A stretch of DNA of 64,000 bases from Candidatus Sulfotelmatobacter sp. (GTDB taxonomy: Bacteria > Acidobacteriota > Terriglobia > Terriglobales > Acidobacteriaceae). Numbering within the stretch: position 1 is the first letter of the stretch; each line of letters starts with the position of its first letter. The stretch lies in NCBI GenBank assembly GCA_030038255.1, contig JASHPH010000323.1:47414-111413 (forward strand), written 5' to 3'. The notes below the pieces were generated by a model. That model worked only from the letters and a program-made list of their open reading frames with translations, ran no database searches and was not told the origin of the DNA. The position numbers and the translations under genes are program-made. Below are positions 49,343 through 61,200 of the stretch, in pieces.

Positions 49343-52253
49343 TCAGAATACCTGCCAGAAATTTTCCGGTGTAAGAATCCGCCAGCTTTGCAATCGCTTC
49401 GGGCGAACCCGCGCCCACCACCTTGCCACCGCGATTGCCCCCCTCGGGGCCGAGATCGATGACCCAGTCGGCTGTCTTGATGACTTCAAGATTGTGTTCG
49501 ATGACGAGGATCGATCCGCCCGCGTCGATCAGTCGGCGAAAGGCCGCGAGTAATTTGCTCACATCGTCGAAATGCAGGCCGGTCGTGGGCTCATCAAAGA
49601 TGTAGAGCAGGCGTCGTTTCCGCTGTGAGTCGCCATCGCGACCTGAACGACCAACTTCCCGCGTGGTGGGCTGAAGGTGCGCAGCTAGCTTCATTCTCTG
49701 CGCCTCGCCACCCGACAGCGTGGTCGCCGACTGTCCTAACCGAAGATAACCGAGGCCGACCTCCTCCAGAGTGCGCAGCTTTTCGGTGACCTTGGGCGCC
49801 TCGGCGAAGAACTTCAGCGCTTCCTTTACCGTCAGATTCAGGACTTCGTGAATGTTCTTTCCCCGGTATCGCACTTCGAGGACTTGCGGCTTGTAACGCG
49901 TGCCCTTGCACTCCTCGCAAATCAGCTCGACGTCGGCCAGAAACTGCATTTCGACGGTAACGGTGCCATCACCCTGGCAAGTCTCGCAACGGCCTCCCGG
50001 GATGTTGAATGAAAAATGCCCCGAGGTGAAACCGCGCTTCTTGGCTTCCGGCAGGGAAGCAAACAGATCGCGGATGGCATCGAATGCCTTGATATAGGTG
50101 ACCGGATTCGAGCGAGGAGTGCGCCCGATCGGCGACTGATCGACCAGCACAACTTCATCGATGAAGCGGTCACCCTCGAGACTTTCCCATGTGGCAGCCG
50201 GGCCAGTCGCGCCATTTGTGGATTGCTGCTTGGCCTGAGCCAAGGCGCGGTAAAGCACCTGATGCAGTAACGTCGACTTGCCCGATCCGGAGACGCCGGT
50301 GATTGCGACCAGCATTCCGAGCGGGATGCTGATGTCGACGCCCTTCAGATTGTTGGCGCGCACGCCGCGAATCGTGATCTGCTGGGTGCCCGGCTTGCGG
50401 CGCGTGACGGGCGGTTGAATGCGCAGTTCCTCGGACAGATAACGTCCGGTCAGCGAATTCGCATTGCGCCGGATCTCGTCGTACGTTCCGGCAGCGACGA
50501 GCTTTCCGCCATTCTCGCCCGCGCCCGGCCCGAGATCGAGAATGCGGTCGGCAGCACGCATGATGTCAGGATCATGCTCGACCACCAGAATCGTGTTTCC
50601 CAGATTCCGGAGGTCTTGAAGAATCCTGATCAGCCGGTGCGTGTCGCGTGGGTGCAGCCCGATTGAAGGCTCATCCAGCACGTAGAGTGTGCCCACCAGC
50701 CGCGAGCCGAGCGAGGTGGCCAGCTGAATGCGTTGCGCCTCGCCGCCGGAGAGAGTTGACGAAAGCCGGTCAAGCGTCAGATATTCCAGTCCCACATCGT
50801 TCAAAAAACGCAGCCGCTCGCGAATCTCCTGCAGCAGCTTGTCGGCAATCTCAGCTTGCTCTGGGCTTAACTTTACCTGGGCGAAGAAATGCGCAGCATC
50901 TTCCACTGTGAGCGCGCAAACTTCGCAGACGTTGCGCCCATTGATTTTCACCTGTCGAGCTTCCAGCCGCAGCCGTGTACCGTTGCATGCCGGGCAGAGA
51001 GAATACCCGCGGTAGCGGCTGAGGAACACCCGCACGTGCAGCTTGTACTTCTTGCGCTCAAGATAATTGAAGAATCCCCGCACGCCCGGAAATCTTCCTT
51101 CTCCGTTGAGCACCAGATTCTTGTGCTCTTCGGCCAGGTCGACCCACGGCACATCAAGCGGAATGCTTGCCTGCTTGGCAAAGCGCTTCAGATCGGTGAT
51201 CAGCGGACGATACTTAGGCTTGGTCCACGGTTCAATCGCGCCTTCTGCCAGCGTTTTCATCTTGTCGGGAATGACGAGGTCAAGGTCGAAGTCAATCGTG
51301 TTGCCAAATCCCTGGCAGCGCGGACACGCACCGTATGGATTGTTAAACGAAAAAAGTCTCGGCTCCGGCTCCTCGTAGCGCAGGTTGCAGTTCTTGCACT
51401 CGAAGCGCTGGGCAAAGCGCATTGTGGTGGGTTGGCCTTCACTCCGCGGAATTTCGAAAATCACTTCGCCCGATTCCCGATAGGCCGTCTCAATCGCATC
51501 CACAATCCGCGAGCGAGACTCTGCAGAAACTGTCAATCGATCCACCAGCACGAAGACCGGCTGATCGAAGTTGATATCCAGCAAAGACTCGGGCGTGGAG
51601 AATTCGAAAACTTGTCCCGCCTGATAAAGGCGGTTGAACCCCGCCTTGCGCAGGTCGAAGAGCCGCGTCTTTAGCACATCGGTCAACTGGCCGGGGTTGG
51701 CAGTCTTCTTGGGTTTGGCAGATCGGCCAGATTTCGCCGGCGTTTCCTGCATCGCGCCGTTCGGCCGTTGCAGAGGAAACAAGACCTGCAGTCGCGTTTC
51801 TGGATCGAGCGCCAGAATCGCGTCGGCGACTTCATCCACCGTGTCTTTCTTCACCTCGCGCCCGCAATTCGCGCAGTAAGTTCGCCCAACGCGGGCGTAG
51901 AGCAGCCGAAGGTAGTCGTAGATTTCCGTCGCTGTGGCCACCGTCGAGCGCGGATTCCGCGTCGTATTCTTTTGCCGGATCGCGACTGCGGGGGCAATGC
52001 CGTCAATCGTGTCCACATCCGGCTTCTCGATTCGCTCCAGAAATTGCCGCGCATAGGCGGAAAGCGACTCCACATAGCGCCGCTGGCCCTCGGCGTAAAT
52101 CGTGTCGAAGGCGAGCGAGGACTTGCCGGAACCGGAGACGCCGGTCACGACCGTCAGGGTGTTGTGCGGAATCTCAAAATCGATGTTCTTGAGGTTATGA
52201 ACGCGGGCGCCGCGTACAACAATGTTTTCCGTGGGCTTGAGGGCGTCAGACAT
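49308..52253 (-). CDS. uvrA: excinuclease ABC subunit A
   Basis: [60 protein letters not shown]; two ABC signatures; zinc-finger Cys pairs. Confidence 0.97.
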   Translation of the reverse strand: MSDALKPTENIVVRGARVHNLKNIDFEIPHNTLTVVTGVSGSGKSSLAFDTIYAEGQRRYVESLSAYARQFLERIEKPDVDTIDGIAPAVAIRQKNTTRNPRSTVATATEIYDYLRLLYARVGRTYCANCGREVKKDTVDEVADAILALDPETRLQVLFPLQRPNGAMQETPAKSGRSAKPKKTANPGQLTDVLKTRLFDLRKAGFNRLYQAGQVFEFSTPESLLDINFDQPVFVLVDRLTVSAESRSRIVDAIETAYRESGEVIFEIPRSEGQPTTMRFAQRFECKNCNLRYEEPEPRLFSFNNPYGACPRCQGFGNTIDFDLDLVIPDKMKTLAEGAIEPWTKPKYRPLITDLKRFAKQASIPLDVPWVDLAEEHKNLVLNGEGRFPGVRGFFNYLERKKYKLHVRVFLSRYRGYSLCPACNGTRLRLEARQVKINGRNVCEVCALTVEDAAHFFAQVKLSPEQAEIADKLLQEIRERLRFLNDVGLEYLTLDRLSSTLSGGEAQRIQLATSLGSRLVGTLYVLDEPSIGLHPRDTHRLIRILQDLRNLGNTILVVEHDPDIMRAADRILDLGPGAGENGGKLVAAGTYDEIRRNANSLTGRYLSEELRIQPPVTRRKPGTQQITIRGVRANNLKGVDISIPLGMLVAITGVSGSGKSTLLHQVLYRALAQAKQQSTNGATGPAATWESLEGDRFIDEVVLVDQSPIGRTPRSNPVTYIKAFDAIRDLFASLPEAKKRGFTSGHFSFNIPGGRCETCQGDGTVTVEMQFLADVELICEECKGTRYKPQVLEVRYRGKNIHEVLNLTVKEALKFFAEAPKVTEKLRTLEEVGLGYLRLGQSATTLSGGEAQRMKLAAHLQPTTREVGRSGRDGDSQRKRRLLYIFDEPTTGLHFDDVSKLLAAFRRLIDAGGSILVIEHNLEVIKTADWVIDLGPEGGNRGGKVVGAGSPEAIAKLADSYTGKFLAGILNGNGSRSRDRS

Positions 52254-52434
52254 CGAGTCGGGCCGGAACCACCCCGCGCTCTGCCGGGCACACATGCTCA
52301 GCCGGCTCCGCGAGGCCTACCGAATCTTTTTATTATAAGGCAGGCGATTGTCTGTCGCTTTGCGCGGACGAGCGGATAGTGAGACTAACAGGGGAAAGAT
52401 TCACGAGGCGAGAAGATCACAAGCCGGCTGCGCG

Positions 52435-52689
52435 TCAGTCGAGGAGCGAGTCCTTCTCCCGATCCCGCTGCTTGCCGTAGCGGAACGCGAAACCGACGCC
52501 GATTGTCATGGCGCCGAGCGGCGGAACGAGCAGAATCAGGATGGCGCGGCTCAACGCGATCTGCCCATCCTTGGGCGCGCCTTTTGCGCTCTCGTAGCAC
52601 ATCTGGCAGCCCTGGGCAAAGGCGGGCGTGATACTGAAAGCGAGAATCAACGCGCCTATTGCCCAGCGAAACTTGGCAGAGAATTTCAA
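52435..52689 (-). CDS. small membrane protein with CQMCYESAKG motif
   Basis: 84-aa ORF, signal peptide/TM, end of cox gene run. Confidence 0.55.
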   Translation of the reverse strand: MKFSAKFRWAIGALILAFSITPAFAQGCQMCYESAKGAPKDGQIALSRAILILLVPPLGAMTIGVGFAFRYGKQRDREKDSLLD

Positions 52690-52710
52690 ACGCTACTTCC
52701 TTCGTGATCT

Positions 52711-53040
52711 CTATTTCCCGTACTGCAAGCCTACCCCATTCGGCGGAGGCTGCACCCGATCCGCATCCGGGAAGAAAAAGAAATACATGATGACGAAGCA
52801 CGCCGTCACTGAAATCACCAGCAGCCAGCGCATCAGTGCCCGCTCAAATTTCAAGTGCATGAAGTAGCCGATGATCAGCGCCGACTTGATCACCGAAAGA
52901 AATATCAGCGCCTCCAGCATCCGCACCGGCTGGAAGACCTGCTTGTATCCCAGTACAACCTCGATGGCCGTCAGAACCAGCAGCGCTGCCCAAACCCAGA
53001 AGTATTTTGTCTTGCTGTCTTCCTGCGCTACATCGTGCAT
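52711..53040 (-). CDS. cytochrome c oxidase subunit IV-like (prokaryotic)
   Basis: Three TM segments; KSALIIGYFMHLKFERALMRWLL; location in cox operon. Confidence 0.82.
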   Translation of the reverse strand: MHDVAQEDSKTKYFWVWAALLVLTAIEVVLGYKQVFQPVRMLEALIFLSVIKSALIIGYFMHLKFERALMRWLLVISVTACFVIMYFFFFPDADRVQPPPNGVGLQYGK

Positions 53041-53122
53041 CGTTGGCCCTCAGCGGCTAAAGCCGCACCTTCTCGCATTCCATGCGGCACGACTGAGGTC
53101 GTGCCCTTCCCGATCTCTCACA

Positions 53123-53944
53123 TCACGACACCTTGGTCGACATCAAATACACCAGTGGGAAAATGAACATCCAAACCAAGTCAACAAAGTGCCAGTACAA
53201 CCCGGCAACCTCCACGTCATGCGCGTCGTAATCCTTGGGCTTGAGAAACAGAATCACCGCGCATAGAACCAGCCCGACACCCAGCACATGCACCGGGATG
53301 CGAAAGACGTTGCCGGCGGGAATCAGCAGCGCGGCCGCGATCCAGGTCACGGCCAGAATCGGCAGAAACCACTTCCGGAATGCCACCACCCCCAGGTAAA
53401 TCACACCTATGGTCACATGCAACATGTGCATTGCAGTAAGCCCGAAAAATGCCTGAGGAAACTGCGGAATATTCTTCGAAATGTCGGCCAATTCTCCCGA
53501 TCCGCTCGCAGGATGCACGCCCAGAAGCGCTACAAAGCCGGGCAGGGACAGCCCTTCTGCAATCAGCTTGCTCCACTCCATGCCGTGCAGCACGATGAAC
53601 GCCGTGCCGAAGATCATCGTGGCCAGCAGCCAGTTGCGCGTCCATGCACGATCATTACGCTGCGCGGCGAACACGGCCAAGACCATGGTCAGCGAGCTCG
53701 AAAGCAGGCACGCCGTCATGACGGTGGCGTTCGCGATGCTTTCCGCGTGGAACGGCGTGGGCCAGGGAATGGTGTAGAGCCGGTTGTAGCTGAAAGCAAA
53801 CAGCAGCGCCCCGAAGGTGAGCGAGTCTGAAGCCAGGAAGAGCCACATCCCGACCTTTTTCGAATAGGCTCCGAATAGCGGAGCTTCGTATGCTCCCGGA
53901 GCGCCGTGCCCAACCGCAGCATGTTCCAGCGTGGCGTCAGCCAT
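53123..53944 (-). CDS. cytochrome c oxidase subunit III
   Basis: LFLASDSLTFGALLFAF; AMHMLHVTIGVIYLG; EVAGLYWHFVDLVWMFIFPLVYL. Confidence 0.92.
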   Translation of the reverse strand: MADATLEHAAVGHGAPGAYEAPLFGAYSKKVGMWLFLASDSLTFGALLFAFSYNRLYTIPWPTPFHAESIANATVMTACLLSSSLTMVLAVFAAQRNDRAWTRNWLLATMIFGTAFIVLHGMEWSKLIAEGLSLPGFVALLGVHPASGSGELADISKNIPQFPQAFFGLTAMHMLHVTIGVIYLGVVAFRKWFLPILAVTWIAAALLIPAGNVFRIPVHVLGVGLVLCAVILFLKPKDYDAHDVEVAGLYWHFVDLVWMFIFPLVYLMSTKVS

Positions 53945-53969
53945 TCCTCAGATTCCCCTTTCCGTTTCC

Positions 53970-54704
53970 TTATCTCGCGAGTCCCAGCAGCGCAAAAATG
54001 TAAATCCACAACACCAGCATGAAATGCCAGTACCACGCGGTGATGTCGACAGCAATCCGCCGCGCTTCGACCGGCCGGTGGAGCAGGGAAGCGCTCGCAG
54101 CCCAAAGCAGCGCGATCAGTCCACCCGCAAGATGGACCGCGTGCGTGATCGTCAGCAAAAACGCAAACGAGCTGCTGGGGTTCGTGTTCATGTAAAAACC
54201 GCCATTATGCAACTCGCCCCAGGCGAGCCATTGGCCGGTGAGAAAGCCGAACCCGAGCAGCACGGTCAGCCCCAGCCATGGGAAGGAAGGTTCATCTCCC
54301 AGCGAAACTCCCGGAATCGAACTCACGGGAGCGAGCGCCGCTCGCCGTGCCGCCTGGCGCCGCGCAAGTTCCATGGTCGCGCTGCTCACCAACAGCAGCG
54401 CGGTGTTGATGGCCAGCAGCACCCACGGCAGGCGTACCACGCCCCAGTCGTGCACGTAGCTGGACGAAGCATCGTCGAATGTCGGCAGTCCCTTGCGCAC
54501 GATGTACGCGCTGGTCAGCGAGATAAAAACCATGCATACAGTTGCAATCGCGCAGACAAGTCCCAGGCGCGCACGCCGCAGCCGCGCACCATAATCGGGG
54601 AGATTGCTGCCACGGCCGTCGTCGCCTCCGCCAACAGGTGGCACGGGCGGCTTTTGGCCATGCCCGATCCCATCGATGGGTGTCGTTGGTGTGTAGGTCG
54701 CCAT
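53970..54704 (-). CDS. second heme-copper oxidase subunit III-like protein
   Basis: FAFLLTITHAVHLAGGLIALLW; VDITAWYWHFMLVLWIYIFALL. Confidence 0.85.
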   Translation of the reverse strand: MATYTPTTPIDGIGHGQKPPVPPVGGGDDGRGSNLPDYGARLRRARLGLVCAIATVCMVFISLTSAYIVRKGLPTFDDASSSYVHDWGVVRLPWVLLAINTALLLVSSATMELARRQAARRAALAPVSSIPGVSLGDEPSFPWLGLTVLLGFGFLTGQWLAWGELHNGGFYMNTNPSSSFAFLLTITHAVHLAGGLIALLWAASASLLHRPVEARRIAVDITAWYWHFMLVLWIYIFALLGLAR

Positions 54705-54710
54705 AACTAC

Positions 54711-56447
54711 TCAGTGTCCCGTAGAAGCCACCGGCGGATCCGTCTGCATCACGTAATCCTTCGGCGCACCAGGGACGCCATACTCATACGGTCCGTTATG
54801 CACGACCGGGGTCTTCCCGCCAAAATTGTCGTGCGGCGGCGGAGTCGCCGTCGTCCACTCCAGCGTCGTCGCTTCCCATGGATTGTCGCTGGCCTTGGGC
54901 CCCTTGAACATGCTCCAAAACAGATTGATCACAAAAATGAACTGCGCCGCAATCGTGATGAACGCCGCATACGTCATGAAGGTCTGCAGCGGGATCAGCT
55001 TCGACTGATATGCCACTTCAGTGAATTGCGAATACCTCCGGGTCTGACCGGCCATTCCGAGGTAATGCATGGGCATGAAAATCGCGTACGTTCCCGCCAG
55101 CGTGATGAAGAAGTGAACGCGGCCCCAGGTCTCGTTCATCATGCGGCCAAACATCTTCGGAAACCAGTAATACGTCGCGGCAAAAATGCCGAAGATCACC
55201 GCCACGCCCATGATCAGATGGAAGTGTCCGACGACGAAGTACGTGTCATGCAGCTGGATATCGAGTACCGGTTGCGCGAGGAACGGCCCGCTCAGCCCGC
55301 CCGATACGAACAGCGAAACAAAGCCGATGGCATACAGCATCGGCGTCTGGAAGCGGATGTGGCCGTGCAACATCGTTCCCAGCCAGTTGAATGTCTTGAT
55401 GGCCGACGGCACACCGATGCACATGGTCAGGATCGAAAATGCGAAGGCCGAGTAGGGGCTCATCCCGCTCATGAACATGTGATGGCCCCACACCATGAAG
55501 CCGAAGAACCCGATCGCCAGCATGGCGTAGACCATCGCCTTGTAGCCGAAAATCGGCTTGCGCGAGAACGTCGAGAGAATCTGCGAGGCCACGCCCATGC
55601 CGGGCAGAATCGCGATGTAAACCTCGGGATGCCCGAAGAACCAGAACAGATGTTGCCACAGGAGTGGCGAGCCACCTTTGTGCTGCATGAGCTGCCCATT
55701 GACGACCACGAGCGGCACATAGAAGCTGGTGCCCAGATTTCGGTCGAGCAGGAGCAGAATTCCCGCCGAAAGCAGGACGCCGAACGCCAGCAAACCTAAG
55801 ATAGCAGTGATGAACCACGACCATACCGTCAGCGGCATCCGCATGAGCGTCATGCCTTTGGCCCGCAGATCAAGCGTCGTCGTAATGAAGTTCAGCGCGC
55901 CCATCAGCGATGCGAGGCAGAAAATCGCGATGCTGGTTACCCACAAATCTGCGCCCAGTTGTTCACCCGGCCCGGCCGTCTGTACCGCACTCAACGGCGG
56001 ATATCCGGTCCAGCCATGCAGTGGCGCTCCGCCCGTCACGAAAAACGCGGCGATGATCACGATGAACCCGACAAACGTCGTCCAGAACGACAGCATGTTC
56101 AGCACTGGAAACGCCATGTCAGGCGCTCCGATCTGAATCGGGAGCAGGTAGTTGCCGAAGCCTCCCTGCGGCGCCGTCGTCAGCACGAAAAACACCATGA
56201 TCGTGCCGTGCATGGTCAGCAGACTGAGATAGGTCTCGGGCTTGATCTCACCCACCAGCGGCAGCACTGCCGTCGGCCAGATCATGTGAATGCGCATCAG
56301 TAGCGACAGGAACATCCCCACGAACACCGCCGTCAGTGCCAGGAAGTAGTACTGAATCCCGATGACTTTGTGGTCGGTGCTGAAGACGTATTTGCGGATG
56401 AACCCTTGAGGAGCAGCGTGCGCGTGGACCGTAGCTGGGGTCGCCAT
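54711..56447 (-). CDS. ctaD: cytochrome c oxidase subunit I
   Basis: FSTDHKVIGIQYYFLAL; WQHLFWFFGHPEVYIAILPGMG; WGHHMFMSGM; HDTYFVVGHFHLIMG. Confidence 0.97.
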   Translation of the reverse strand: MATPATVHAHAAPQGFIRKYVFSTDHKVIGIQYYFLALTAVFVGMFLSLLMRIHMIWPTAVLPLVGEIKPETYLSLLTMHGTIMVFFVLTTAPQGGFGNYLLPIQIGAPDMAFPVLNMLSFWTTFVGFIVIIAAFFVTGGAPLHGWTGYPPLSAVQTAGPGEQLGADLWVTSIAIFCLASLMGALNFITTTLDLRAKGMTLMRMPLTVWSWFITAILGLLAFGVLLSAGILLLLDRNLGTSFYVPLVVVNGQLMQHKGGSPLLWQHLFWFFGHPEVYIAILPGMGVASQILSTFSRKPIFGYKAMVYAMLAIGFFGFMVWGHHMFMSGMSPYSAFAFSILTMCIGVPSAIKTFNWLGTMLHGHIRFQTPMLYAIGFVSLFVSGGLSGPFLAQPVLDIQLHDTYFVVGHFHLIMGVAVIFGIFAATYYWFPKMFGRMMNETWGRVHFFITLAGTYAIFMPMHYLGMAGQTRRYSQFTEVAYQSKLIPLQTFMTYAAFITIAAQFIFVINLFWSMFKGPKASDNPWEATTLEWTTATPPPHDNFGGKTPVVHNGPYEYGVPGAPKDYVMQTDPPVASTGH

Positions 56448-56448
56448 T

Positions 56449-57255
56449 TTACTGTTTCTCCGCCTCCCGTGCCGCCAGCCACTTGTCAAAATCTTCCTGG
56501 CTGACGACGTGCACCATCCCGTGCATCTTGTAATGACCCAGGCCGCAGAGTTCGGCGCAGGCGATTTCATACTCGCCAATCTCGGTCGGCTTGAAATGCA
56601 TATGAATGTTCAATCCGGGGACCGCGTCCTGCTTGAAGCGCAGCGAGGGCACAAAGAAGCTGTGAATGACGTCCACCGCGCGCAGGCTCAGGTCCACTTC
56701 GCGATTCACCGGCAGGTACATCGTTCCGGTAACCACGTCATCCTTCGCTGACGGATCGTTGGTGTCGAGCCCCACTGCAGCCTCGCCGCCGGCCGAGGGA
56801 TCCATCAGCTTCGGGCTCGTCTTGCCGTAGGTTCCGTCGGGGCCGGGATAGCGGAAGTACCAGGCGAACTGCATGCCGGTGACTTCCACCTGCACCGCGC
56901 CCGCTTCGGCGGGCTGGAAACGCTGGCTCGCCCACACCCTGCTGCCCATCAGATTTAGCCCGATGAACATGATCGCCGTAAGCAGTGTCCACACCACCTC
57001 GAGCTTCGTATTGCCATGCGAATATTTGACCGGCGACGACGATGGCTGCTCGCGATACTTCCACACGATGTAGCCGAGCCCCAGTTGCGCCGCCAGGAAG
57101 ACGATGCCCATCAGGATGTAAGTGAGAGCAAATTGCCCGTCAATCCACTGCGCCGCGGCCGCGGCACCCACAGGAAGCCACCAGGTTTTGGCGACGAAGA
57201 AATATGTGCTGACCAGAGTGATCAGCCAGATCAAAACCAATAGCGCGAGGCCCAT
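56449..57255 (-). CDS. cytochrome c oxidase subunit II
   Basis: VIHSFFVPSLRFKQDAVPG; CuA motif CAELCGLGHYKMHG; start at MGLALLVLIWLI. Confidence 0.95.
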   Translation of the reverse strand: MGLALLVLIWLITLVSTYFFVAKTWWLPVGAAAAAQWIDGQFALTYILMGIVFLAAQLGLGYIVWKYREQPSSSPVKYSHGNTKLEVVWTLLTAIMFIGLNLMGSRVWASQRFQPAEAGAVQVEVTGMQFAWYFRYPGPDGTYGKTSPKLMDPSAGGEAAVGLDTNDPSAKDDVVTGTMYLPVNREVDLSLRAVDVIHSFFVPSLRFKQDAVPGLNIHMHFKPTEIGEYEIACAELCGLGHYKMHGMVHVVSQEDFDKWLAAREAEKQ

Positions 57256-57462
57256 TCCCCACTCCTCCTCGACGTTGAGGACGAAACGTAAAGGACTTCC
57301 CCACGGCGGTTGCTTCGCCCCACAGCGCAAGCAACGGTCGGCGGCGAGTGTACCACAGCCACGCGCGAAAAAATCAACCCGTAGTTGAGGAAAAAATCGA
57401 CTCTGCCTGAAAGCAGGGAACGCTAAACGTGTGGCCGCGCTCACTGAACTGTTCCGGCCGCT

Positions 57463-57660
57463 GTGCTACGTTCGCCCTTCGATCCAAGCAAGACGGTCAG
57501 GAGGGGCGTCATGTTGGGAGGTCTGCTCTTCGTGGTGTGCGTGATTCTGCAGTTTCACTATCATGACCCGATTCCGTGGTACATCTGGGTGCTGGCGCTG
57601 ATTGCGCAGTTTGTTGCGTTCGGCGAACCAGCAATACGAGGCGCTTCGAAAAAGAACTGA
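57463..57660 (+). CDS. small two-TM hypothetical protein
   Basis: 65-aa hydrophobic ORF. Confidence 0.45.
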   Translation: MLRSPFDPSKTVRRGVMLGGLLFVVCVILQFHYHDPIPWYIWVLALIAQFVAFGEPAIRGASKKN

Positions 57661-57716
57661 AGGGCTTTCCAGGCGAGCGCTGCGCCGGCGGGCTTCTGCA
57701 TGCCGAAGGGGAGAGG

Positions 57717-58247
57717 TCACGAAGACTCTAATCTAGCCGCTCCCTTGCGCAGAACGTACCTTGTATACACCGTCAGTCCCACGGCGAACATTCCCAGCTC
57801 CAGGATGCTGGCCTGTATGGCGCTGATGGAGTTGTACAAGCCAAGCCCTACGGTGGGCGAACCGGCGAAGAAAAGCGGCAGATCGGACGGAAGCAGATGC
57901 CCGTAGCTCCATCGCCACGTGCGCCAAGAGAAAGTCGAGAAGGGAATGGGATGGGAAATGAAATCCAGCACCCAGTGGCTCAGCACCATCAGTCCGACCA
58001 CTACGCCCGCGCGGAAGTCGCGGTAGAGGCGTCCAGCTAGCAGAGCGCCAGCCACAGACCAAACGGCCGACATGAACAGACCGTGGGACCACGGAAGCGG
58101 AGCGCCAGCCCTCTCGATGCCTGCATAACCGAGGGCGACCGCGAGAATGTCTGGAATCTCTGTGGCCAGACACAACACTCCAAGCGGCGCTTTGGGAGCC
58201 GCAGGCTTGGCTGCCAATGCGACCGCGCAGTGTCCGAACGGGCCCAG
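57717..58247 (-). CDS. membrane protein, YdjM/metal-dependent-hydrolase-like
   Basis: LGPFGHCAVALAAKPAAPKAPLGVLCLATEIPDILAV...VVGLMVLSHWVLDFISHP; possible CTG start at 58247 with AGGAGG. Confidence 0.65.
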   Translation of the reverse strand: MGPFGHCAVALAAKPAAPKAPLGVLCLATEIPDILAVALGYAGIERAGAPLPWSHGLFMSAVWSVAGALLAGRLYRDFRAGVVVGLMVLSHWVLDFISHPIPFSTFSWRTWRWSYGHLLPSDLPLFFAGSPTVGLGLYNSISAIQASILELGMFAVGLTVYTRYVLRKGAARLESS

Positions 58248-58266
58248 TCCCGCCTCCTTGATCTTC

Positions 58267-61200
58267 TTACTTCTCACTCCACTCCGGCACGCGCCCTGGT
58301 GTCCAGGGAGCGCCTGCAGCTTCCATGTCTTTCTCCAACTTGGCAAGATCAACTTCAACCAGCGCATGAAGCTTGGCCAGCCGGTCGGTAAATTCCGCGG
58401 CCGCGATGTTGTACGAATCGATATGCGACTGCGTAGGCTTGGCCAATGAGAAGCGTTCGCCCTCCATCACCGAATTGACGCGCTCGGCGATCGACGAGGA
58501 AACATTTTCGTTTCTGCGCGCGATTTCGACGTCGCCGCGCAGTGCACGCAGAATTTCCCGATCACGCTGCTCAATCGAATCAGCCGTCGCGCCGAGCTGC
58601 TTCTCGGCCGCGGGCGCTTCGTGCAATGCCTCGCGTATCGTCTTCAGCCGCGACTGCACGTCATCGGCGGTATGCAGCGCTCCGGACACGGCGCGATACA
58701 GTCGCGCCGTCTTGCGCAAGAATTCTTCCTGCGCTGCCCGGTCGGAGGGACTCATGGAAGCGGAACCCTCCGTCACCACCTTGAACGATTGCGGCCCGGC
58801 CAGTTCTGTCACTACGCCATCAACCTTTTGAAACATCCGTACGGAATAGTTTCCGGACAAAACCAGAGGCCCCTGCGATCCGGCCTCAGGAAAATCTTCC
58901 TCGATGTCTTCCCGATGTTCCGGTACCTCTGGCGCGGCATACCGCAGATCCCAGGCCACGCGCTGAAAGCCCGAGTCTGTGCTGCCTTCCACGCGCCGAA
59001 TCGCTGCTCCGCTCTCGTCATACACGACGAAGTAAACCTCGGGCTTGGCCTCCTGTGCCTCGGCGCGTAGTTCGTCATTCGACGGATAGGGAAGCGTCTG
59101 GTTCTTCTTCGCCGCCTCTTTCTCTGCCGCCTGTCGCTTTTCCTTCTTCGTCTTGATCTTGTCCTTCATGTAGGCGGTGAACACGGCGCCGAAGGGCGGA
59201 TTCTCCGCAGTATAGAACGCGTCGCCCTGGAACCCCTTCTTCGGCGCGCCTAGTGGCCGCCGCTCCATGTAAAGCAGAGCGTCTTTCACCGGGTACATTG
59301 CCGCCGCCTGCTCCACCGACTCCGGCTTGATCTGCCGCAGCGGCGTGATGTCATCGAGAACATAGAATCCGCGGCCGAAAGTTGCGATGACCAGATCGTT
59401 CTCGCGCGTCTGGATCACCATGTCGCGGACGGCGATCGTCGGCAGGCCACCCTTCAGCCGCACCCAGTGCTGCCCGCCGTCGATGGAAAAGAACGCGCCG
59501 AATTCAGTTCCGGCAAACAACAGGTTGGCGTTCACCGGATCTTCGGCAAAGGCCAGCACAGGGCCGTTATCGGGCAGATCGCCGACGATCGAAGCCCACG
59601 TCTTTCCCTGGTCGCTTGACTTCAGCAGATACGGCTTGAAGTCTTCGTTCTTGTGCCCTTCAAAAGCGGCGTAGACTGCGTTCACATCGTGATTCGACGC
59701 GGCCAGACGACTCACATAAGTCATTTCGGGCACGCCCGGAAATTTCTCGTATTTCGTCCAATTCGCGCCGCCGTCGCCGGTCACCTGGATCAGGCCATCG
59801 TCGGTGCCGACGTAAATCAACCCTTCTTTCTTTGGCGATTCAGAAAGAGAAACGATATTCCCGTAAAACGACGTCGACTGATTTTTCGCCACCGCATCCG
59901 GGCCCCACACTTTGCCCATGACCGGCAGCATGTTGCGATCGATCTGCCGCGTCAGGTCGCCGGAAATCGCCTTCCAGGTGTCGCCGCGATCATCCGAACG
60001 GAACAATTTGTTCGCCGCGAAATACAGCCGTGTATGCGAATGCGGGCTGATGATCAGCGGGGAATCCCAATTCCAGCGCAGGGGAGGTTCGCCCTTGCCC
60101 TCGAGAGGCTGCAACACTAATTCTTGTCCAGTGGGCTTGTCGTACCGCACCAGCACGCCGTACTGCGACTCGGCGTACACCGTGTTGGCGTCCTGCGGGT
60201 CCACTTGCGAACGGAAACCGTCGCCCCCGGTAGTGACATACCAGTCTGAATTCATGATCCCGTTCACGTTGCGCGTGCGCTCCGGCCCGCACATCGAGAA
60301 ATTATCCTGCGTTCCGCCGCACACGTCGTAGAACGGCGTCACGTACGACACGGCCACGTCATAAAACTGCACTGTCGGCAGATTCGCCTTGAACTGCCAG
60401 CTCTTCGAGTTGTCCCAGGTCTCGGCCATGCCGCCGTCGTCGCCGAGCAACCAATGGCCTGTGTTGTCGGGATCGATCCACAGGGCATGATTGTCGCCGT
60501 GATGATTCACCTCGTTGATGCGGTGCAGCGTCTTGCCGCCATCGAGCGATTCGCGCAGGCGCACGTTCATGACGAAAATGCGATCCACATTTTTCGGATC
60601 GGCCACCACCCGCGCGTAATACATGGCTCCAGCATCGAAATCGTTGCACTTCTCCCATGTCGCGCCCTTGTCGGTCGATCGGAAAATGCCGCCTTTGCTG
60701 TCGGTCGATTCGATGGTGGCGTACACAACGTTGGGATCAGCCGGCGAAACCGCTAAGCCGATGCGTCCCATATCGATTGTCGGCAGGCCCGATTTCAGTT
60801 TGTTCCAGGTCGCCCCCGCGTCGGTGGACTTGTAGATCGCGCTCTCCGGTCCGCCGTCGATCAACGTGAACACATGCCGCCGCCTCTGGTACGCCGCGGC
60901 GTAGAGGATGTCGGGATTGGAAGGATCGAGCGCCACATCGACGACGCCAGTGTTCTCACTGATGGTCAGCACGGCCTTCCACGTCTTGCCGCCGTCGGTC
61001 GTCTTGTAGAGGCCGCGATCGCCGCCGGGTCCCCAGAGCGGGCCCTCCGCGGCGACGTATACAACCTTTGAATCACGCGGATCAATCACCACGCGCCCGA
61101 TATGCTCGGATTTTTTCAGCCCCAGATTTTCCCAGCTCTTTCCGCCATCGTTCGAGCGATAAATTCCGTCGCCCCATCCCACGCTGCGCTGCGAGTTGCT

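Noticed and set aside
49308-52253. Linker insertions in UvrA (e.g. [28 protein letters not shown])
   Set aside because: Short charged loop expansions next to intact ATPase motifs; considered ordinary length variation.
53931-55799. 622-aa plus-strand ORF across the cox operon
   Set aside because: Antisense to subunit III and ctaD, which have clear family motifs; low-complexity R/H/Q-rich composition typical of high-GC shadow ORFs.
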